Positions 31,001 to 34,083 of a stretch of 34,083 nucleotides of DNA are shown here, piece by piece. The stretch is taken from positions 1 to 34,083 of the forward strand of contig JAACDM010000405.1 of assembly GCA_009936795.1 (NCBI GenBank), in the 5' to 3' direction. This DNA comes from Verrucomicrobiaceae bacterium (lineage in GTDB: Bacteria > Verrucomicrobiota > Verrucomicrobiia > Verrucomicrobiales > DEV007). Under the pieces are notes generated by a model. The model did no database searches, was not told the origin of the DNA, and worked only from the letters and a program-made list of their open reading frames with translations. How positions within the stretch are numbered: position 1 is the stretch's first letter; each line of letters begins with the position of its first letter. Both the position numbers and the translations under genes were made by a program.

Positions 31001-31872
31001 GGAGAGATGCGAATAAGCGCCAGCCGCTCGTTGTCAACGACCTCGATCGCATCTACGGGCTCTTCAAGTATCTTAAAGTGCGTTAAGCTGAATTCGGCGT
31101 CGTAAAGTGAGAGCTGATGGTCGTGCAACACAACTGCACTTCCGTCGCTGAGAAAAACGAGGTCCCGAAAGCCTTCAGATAGCCCTTTGACAAATGATAG
31201 AGACTCCGCATCGTAAGCAACGCCTTGGCTATCGATAAATCGCCGGGACGCGGCATCATGGTAGAGTCGCTTCGCCGGAAAGGATCTTGGACCATTACGT
31301 TGTCGCTCAAACTCTTGCGGCCCAGAAAGGATGACTTCTGAAAGACCTCCATTCTTTTGAAGCCCATAGACCCTTCCCTCTGGCGTGGCCGTGAGGGCAT
31401 GCAATAGCCGAAATCCGAGCGCTGCCTCATCATCGTAGACCCCACGATTACCTAAGCCGTCACCAGTAACCGAAAGCTCCGTGCTGGTTGTCACGACCAA
31501 TCCGTTGGCGACCACGACGCCGCTAACGACCTCCGAAGAGAATCTTTCAAGCAGGCGAAATCCATTAGAGACATTAACCACAGTGTCCGACTGCCACCCA
31601 TAAACGGCTTCGTCGTCGCTAACGACAAAGCCATCAAACGGTTCACCTGAATCGTTGATGTACCCTTCCAACCATACTCCGTGCGCGAGATCGTAGCGCT
31701 GTAGAGCGCCGCTACCAGAGGCCAGGTAGACGATCCCCTCGCTCGTCACCTTGTAGAGATCAGGTTGCCCCGTAACCTGACCATTCGCCGTGGACCCACA
31801 CGCTATCAGCAAAGCTAACAGAGCAACCACATGCAATCCCTGGAACGAGCACATACGGAAGACTAGCCCCAC
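25075..31872 (-). CDS. Giant modular surface protein with propellers, FN3 and cadherin-like repeats
   Basis: This is a 2265-aa protein from GTG 31872; ATG 31854 (residue 7) is a better start by codon. The N-terminus HVVALLALLIAC ends in a lipobox-like LIAC, so it is probably an exported lipoprotein. Order: a propeller-like region (about 30-620); three fibronectin type III-like domains near 625, 727 and 812 (TFTWRDPEMFETGWEI, VDLQWVDHAINEPGYKLLR); a second propeller-like region (about 905-1190); an Ig-like segment (PDWLILEDQGNG, LSGTPKD); and about seven cadherin-like repeats, each opening with DxP.......(V/L)xEDxxP and FxDxDxxxxxLxY. A C-terminal module is LQTSLDGVMWSDN. Such proteins act in adhesion or matrix contacts. 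The frame is fully open over 6.8 kb, so it is under selection. Confidence 0.88.
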   Translation of the reverse strand: MGLVFRMCSFQGLHVVALLALLIACGSTANGQVTGQPDLYKVTSEGIVYLASGSGALQRYDLAHGVWLEGYINDSGEPFDGFVVSDDEAVYGWQSDTVVNVSNGFRLLERFSSEVVSGVVVANGLVVTTSTELSVTGDGLGNRGVYDDEAALGFRLLHALTATPEGRVYGLQKNGGLSEVILSGPQEFERQRNGPRSFPAKRLYHDAASRRFIDSQGVAYDAESLSFVKGLSEGFRDLVFLSDGSAVVLHDHQLSLYDAEFSLTHFKILEEPVDAIEVVDNERLALIRISPSAPQGFAVENSKLSELEEATEGFLPNLSQDEAFNQSEYVFAGQGSFHLVSRPRGQLTRFTYGAAVSSERLPIDHGVAFVAKHPDNALIHAVRSDYAKIGETEVEFLPPSVAPPSPLNPNQRAPVIAGLTATEQSVMLGIASDGDASRGNDELRIVLLENDALFSALLAVRLDPTEVVYCTETQRTYFYTAESPARVIYRTMNGQNLRERNTSDSVVSSRDVPLTVTLDGGYLLVGSGRVLDAVSLEVIEGISFHETYEHLVGGPSSFLTTKTVAGQTQMDVWDAATLAHVGRLQFQGEAEKVVPASDGRYVLWPSGQLIEFDEDGLPRAASYPQGLRPVTDVSLDSATDATTRTLTWQDPSHGTAHRHQVEARESPDDSWTAIAFVDGSSASATFSTPSPTYQEFRVVSSIGETVATSSSVFVVPENTLVGRGYDFKLAHHSLTTATFTWRDPEMFETGWEIVMDGDTVITSSSSNVTEATITGLTPGNTYFLQLRARLSDLKGPGSPEIHFTILEDLAVLLPSDFRVSWRSARRVDLQWVDHAINEPGYKLLRTRLDISNEEDVEVHLLPFNSQYFSDTSVISGASYRYTLSVLDDEEGRLIAEVTTPHVSQETTRPFAQSGNAVYVGQPGGRIARFDADLGRWLEPIEVATGASVVTLRADDTGLDLLMSDNTVLRWSIDGTRQTVTRLDHQPGLLLSTVNDVLTIARNGLLSVSRSTGAFTWTSSVAPLTHSFAGNADKGIIVGRRVDPAIQLVLLDSTGQITASSTVNADTGSQLFLSPDATSVVSNSGQNYQWDGTSLKSWSRDLGGPFERLVFQGAAPILLRGDVLVIYDNELLPVADYVFGESPSLLASSVKGLVYAFFEDWNEPHGFRVNALALSDLGLLPSGERVPSSIEVTGTLPSLLAGEDAFYESTISFVDLDGKDLVVTLVQGPDWLILEDQGNGMATLSGTPKDTSSSGTIIGVEASNEEGKTAFYSFALTVSPVDDGPEVRPIDPIVVNEDSEPTVLDLEEIFIDEEDTIRASNVSVLPLSEDASRLITVREAPSITGTTFQVDYLRDAYGETSFQLAFRDSNGAEAIATIQVHVLPVNDQPKGEDVSVTLKQGETRRLYLLNLFYDPDDPIRRDQISLLDGHEAGVIVSFDGGSSDTQIRALEDIEGNFDVTYRLSLPDGAFIDSHVTVTVEQPFLPLRPRSYLYVRESGEPLVIDLGRFFVASGWDLDLLSYAIDLPNPSDQLLVVLPVPGQVGTISLQGIKAGSGTLDVVATGPDNFRQELRVLVVVDPELEVPERVVRYPFEVMEDSGPLRIELAGLFSEAVGQDFIGYSVRRDPFIDGLATLSTREISEPQLVLIHFTPNAHGRTTVSLLLDENSSAGVPTRLDLDVTVIPVPDAPTTSGFAPLTLLEDDSGLTVKLSDHFSDPEDTARGLSYSASFDDGLQGVVGVSIDAPSDLLTLFPEPDQFGNGIVTITATDRDGMMVSATQEIVIEPMNDPPTIQSLEPIVVSEDGPTPFLRLSDFVDDLEDGVEELSISVSSDASLGEILTPSVDPETQVLSLTLLPDGFGSGFLLILVKDSEGLTAESTVSVTVLPSPDPPTAIGFGEPLVLAEDAPAITYSLWDRFMDIDSPSSELVYGVSFQYPEQALLKAEIDEATGILSLTPFADAFGQGTLTVTATDTDARSISSSLAFTITDVPDAPRATGLNVAVLNEDDQPVTLRLVDLFTDVDSSIDSLSYAIQSSDASNAPFRLSRDSRDDSFTLSPKPDQSGNGTFAILATDNTNLTTELLFEVSVLPLPDAPQVNRTLSDVTVSREASPTTVSLIGAFTDADPNTDLLLQVSSENPDLVLTIDCESETLTIGFKGIPEGSYEITLAAQDNTGRVASQQFSLNIPAFPLPDRQDHIAIIRKIDQWLEIVLPSLPGVSQVLQTSLDGVMWSDNSATSEEVGDKLWWRIPIQGDAIQSLYRFRFGFER

Positions 31873-31907
31873 GGCGGATCAGCGTCAATGCTTTGCCACG
31901 AACTCTA

Positions 31908-33755
31908 TCAATACCGTATTCGAGCAATATTTTTATCATTCTCTTTACGGGCGAGTTTCAACCGGGAGGCCACCTCTGGGGCCCACGCAGCGGTCTCCCA
32001 ATGGGAAACCTTGCCTGCCTTAATCGCACTGATAACGCTTCCATCGATCACAGCTCCTCGCATGTCTGCCGACTGCAGACTCAGATTATCGAATGTACAG
32101 CCCTCGAAACGTGCTCCAGCCAAACTGGCCTGATCAAAGCGTGATTGCTTGAACGTGACTCGATCGAATTTCGCCCCCCGAAGAAACGCACCCTTAAAGC
32201 TACAATCCTCGATCGTCGACTTGCCGAACTGCGCAGCGCCAAGATTCGCATCAGCGAAGAGCGTATGATGTAATTGGCAGTCCTCAAAATGGACCCCCTT
32301 AAACGAAGACTCCGCGAAAGTGGCATGGGCAAATGATGTCCCCGCAAAGTGGGCTGCTTCGAGATCTGATAAGGTCGCCTTTGCTCCTTGAAAACTTCCC
32401 CCTTCGAAGTGAGCGCGTGGGGCAAACCATGAAGTCAAGATGGCTTGATCAAAGGAAGCGCTGAGCATGGCACTGTCCGAGTAGTCGGCAAATTCTAACA
32501 GGCACCTAGAGAAATCTGGACTCCGCAGATGAACACGATGAAACGAAACATTCGATAGATCGAGTGCTCTCCACGCACTGGCAGCATTGTCACGGTGAAT
32601 AAGAAGGTCAATAACAAGACTACCACTTGGAAGACGCTGTTTGCCTGATGGATACACCCCCTTGATCAGCCCTAGCGCGACAAAATATTCCTGAAAACTA
32701 ATGTGCGTGAAGCGAAACTCCTTACCGGCGATCATTCGGAGTAAGGAGCGCCCTTGACATTCTAGCGAAGTAATAATCTTTAATCCATCAACCTTCGCCG
32801 TGCGATGCCGTGATGGTTCCATCTGCATCCGTTGGGCAAGGTTGATACAATCATTGCGCATGGCGTCTTTCGAAACCTTGCTAGTTTTCGATTCACGTTC
32901 CAGCCAGGCTTCGGTGATCGTCTCCAGAGCATTGAAAGCGTGATCTTGCTTACCTGATGACTGGATAAAGTCATCGGCGTGATTGAGGAGTATTGGGCGA
33001 TCTCGAAACGCTCCGACGTTATGGATCGCTTGTGACACCCGGGAGCGATTCCCGTCTTTCATGCGACCAAAGCGACGCTTGAGATACTTTTCCTTCAAAC
33101 CATCGTGGAAAGGAGCCAGATAGAGCGTTGAACACCGGTAAGCTCCGGAGACAAACGCGCCAATGGCATGGGCAGGATCACGTCGGTCGCAGAAGTAACT
33201 CGTTCTGCTCGCGATGATGACCCGGTGAAAGTGCCGAGTCGCCTCAAGCAACGCATTCACAGAGCCAATCAGATCTCCAGCTGCCTTTGGATCTTCATTC
33301 AATCCGTCGAGCAGCAGAATCGTGCGTCTCGGCGACTTGATCGCCCCAAGGTCCTCAAACCTCGTTTCACTGAGTCTTCGCAGTTCACACCGGCAATCAC
33401 TCGAAGACAAGCCTGTCACGTGCGCAGCTTTCAGCAAGAGGAGGAGCGACGTCTTCCCAACGCCGGTATCCCCTAAAAGAAAGAGGCAATGTCGATGCTG
33501 GTGCCGCAACTCCAGGTCAATCGGCTTCCCCAAAAACCGGTTCAGCGTCGCAAAGACCGGACGCGTATCGCCGTCACGATCAGCCATCGGCTTCTTCAAC
33601 TGGCCATGCGGTTGCACGTAGTGCTTCGTTAGAAAAACAGCGTCCCCAAAGTCACGCTGCCATTCAGCAAGCCCTTTCTTGGCAGCCCCGGAAGCCAAGA
33701 CCTTCTCAAGTCGCGGTAAGAAATTGTCTGGGAGAAAGTTGGACTCAGGCATCAT
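31908..33755 (-). CDS. NACHT-like STAND NTPase with C-terminal pentapeptide repeats
   Basis: This 615-aa protein carries a P-loop LLGDTGVGKTS (Lys101), a Walker B/NACHT-type ILLLDGLNED (146-155), and IASRTSYF (181-188), the sensor-like motif after the next strand. A helical regulatory region follows, including FRFTHISFQEYFVA (the HxxFQE(Y/F) winged-helix motif typical of NACHT proteins). From about residue 398 to 585 it has a pentapeptide-repeat beta-helix of A(D/N)LxxA-type quintets such as AQFGKS, SFKGAFLRGAKFDR and SLAGARFEGCTF. Proteins of this architecture belong to the STAND class, which includes bacterial NLR-like anti-phage proteins. No effector domain is visible at the N-terminus (about 90 residues). 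A defence role is therefore inference. It ends 35 bp before the giant surface gene. Confidence 0.87.
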   Translation of the reverse strand: MMPESNFLPDNFLPRLEKVLASGAAKKGLAEWQRDFGDAVFLTKHYVQPHGQLKKPMADRDGDTRPVFATLNRFLGKPIDLELRHQHRHCLFLLGDTGVGKTSLLLLLKAAHVTGLSSSDCRCELRRLSETRFEDLGAIKSPRRTILLLDGLNEDPKAAGDLIGSVNALLEATRHFHRVIIASRTSYFCDRRDPAHAIGAFVSGAYRCSTLYLAPFHDGLKEKYLKRRFGRMKDGNRSRVSQAIHNVGAFRDRPILLNHADDFIQSSGKQDHAFNALETITEAWLERESKTSKVSKDAMRNDCINLAQRMQMEPSRHRTAKVDGLKIITSLECQGRSLLRMIAGKEFRFTHISFQEYFVALGLIKGVYPSGKQRLPSGSLVIDLLIHRDNAASAWRALDLSNVSFHRVHLRSPDFSRCLLEFADYSDSAMLSASFDQAILTSWFAPRAHFEGGSFQGAKATLSDLEAAHFAGTSFAHATFAESSFKGVHFEDCQLHHTLFADANLGAAQFGKSTIEDCSFKGAFLRGAKFDRVTFKQSRFDQASLAGARFEGCTFDNLSLQSADMRGAVIDGSVISAIKAGKVSHWETAAWAPEVASRLKLARKENDKNIARIRY

Positions 33756-33765
33756 TCGGTCGCGA

Positions 33766-33794
33766 AGCCTACGAACTTACGGAGTTGGCGTCAA
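33766..33794 (-). promoter_or_regulatory. Possible promoter of the NACHT gene
   Basis: Read on the minus strand, TTGACG (33794-33789) and TAGGCT (33771-33766) are separated by 17 bp. The ATG lies 10 nt beyond the -10, which would give a nearly leaderless mRNA. The -10 is a poor match, so confidence is low. Confidence 0.25.
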
Positions 33795-33987
33795 TGATTG
33801 CGAACAAAGAGCATTTATTAATTTCCAGGAACAGGTTCGTTCGCTAGCTTGACTTTCAGAACTCACACCCAAACAAAGAATAGAATGCTGCGGCTAACAT
33901 CTCTGTCGGTCGTCTTTCCGGAGCGATAGAGTCAGTGGCACCACTAATCCTCGAAACGGGGCCGCTATCTTCAATACACTGACCGTT

Positions 33988-34068
33988 ATGCCAACAGCGA
34001 AACAAATGTTCACCCTTGCTGTCGGAAGCCTAGCGATCGTCAGCTACACGGCAATTCGTTTCATCTAA
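33988..34068 (+). CDS. 26-aa hydrophobic mini-ORF
   Basis: ATG 33988 to TAA encodes MPTAKQMFTLAVGSLAIVSY then TAIRFI, a possible single membrane helix. No ribosome site is seen and no relative is recognised. It could be a real small membrane protein or chance. The rest of 33756-34083 shows only the weak promoter for the NACHT gene. Confidence 0.2.
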   Translation: MPTAKQMFTLAVGSLAIVSYTAIRFI

Positions 34069-34083
34069 ACTTGAGGCGCAGAC

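Overview
The window looks like chromosomal DNA of a Gram-negative bacterium of the Planctomycetota-Verrucomicrobiota-Chlamydiota group, most likely Verrucomicrobiota. This is inferred from gene content: a long-form GlnD, a prepilin-type protein with a GFALIELLVV head, PQQ-type and FG-GAP propellers, a TlpA protein of the 'FWGxWCGPCR' kind, and a giant cadherin-repeat surface protein. No 16S rRNA or other decisive marker is present. Most starts lack a clear Shine-Dalgarno sequence.

Layout. (1) 1-906: a decayed beta-helix gene on the minus strand, then tRNA-Ser(UGA). (2) 1002-9582, plus strand, housekeeping: xylose isomerase (xylA), a two-ACT-domain GcvR-like regulator, glucose-6-phosphate isomerase (pgi), GlnD-like uridylyltransferase, then a sigma70-type promoter, a TPP riboswitch and thiC, closed by a strong terminator. 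(3) 9626-13949, minus strand: a coiled-coil hypothetical, a secreted CAP/SCP protein, a class III nucleotide cyclase domain broken by three stop codons, a secreted FG-GAP propeller, and a pseudopilin with its own terminator. (4) 14230-16990, plus strand: a zinc-ribbon/proline-rich membrane protein and an SDR oxidoreductase. (5) 17054-23364, plus strand, decayed: a two-copy secretin-like pseudogene, an intact 5-TM plus PQQ-propeller protein, a twice-frameshifted ferritin-like gene, a secreted PQQ propeller with an amber codon at codon 4, and a small membrane gene split by TGA. (6) 23388-33755, minus strand: a NACHT-pentapeptide NTPase, a 2265-aa surface protein, and a TlpA-like thioredoxin gene whose frame is open except for two UGA codons.

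Functionally, region 2 is central metabolism and nitrogen/thiamine regulation. Regions 3-6 encode mainly exported proteins: propellers, CAP, pseudopilin, adhesin-like repeats and periplasmic thioredoxin. Much of this exported set is being lost. At least seven loci carry premature stops or frameshifts while flanking codons still read as family sequence.

The most provocative spot is the TlpA-like gene at 23388-24959. One UGA falls exactly on the first Cys of the CxxC motif and is followed at bacterial-SECIS distance by a stem with a GGUC loop. A selenoprotein is therefore possible. The surrounding decay and a second, unexplained UGA make a pseudogene at least as likely. The second item worth attention is the NACHT-pentapeptide protein, an architecture related to bacterial NLR-like defence proteins.
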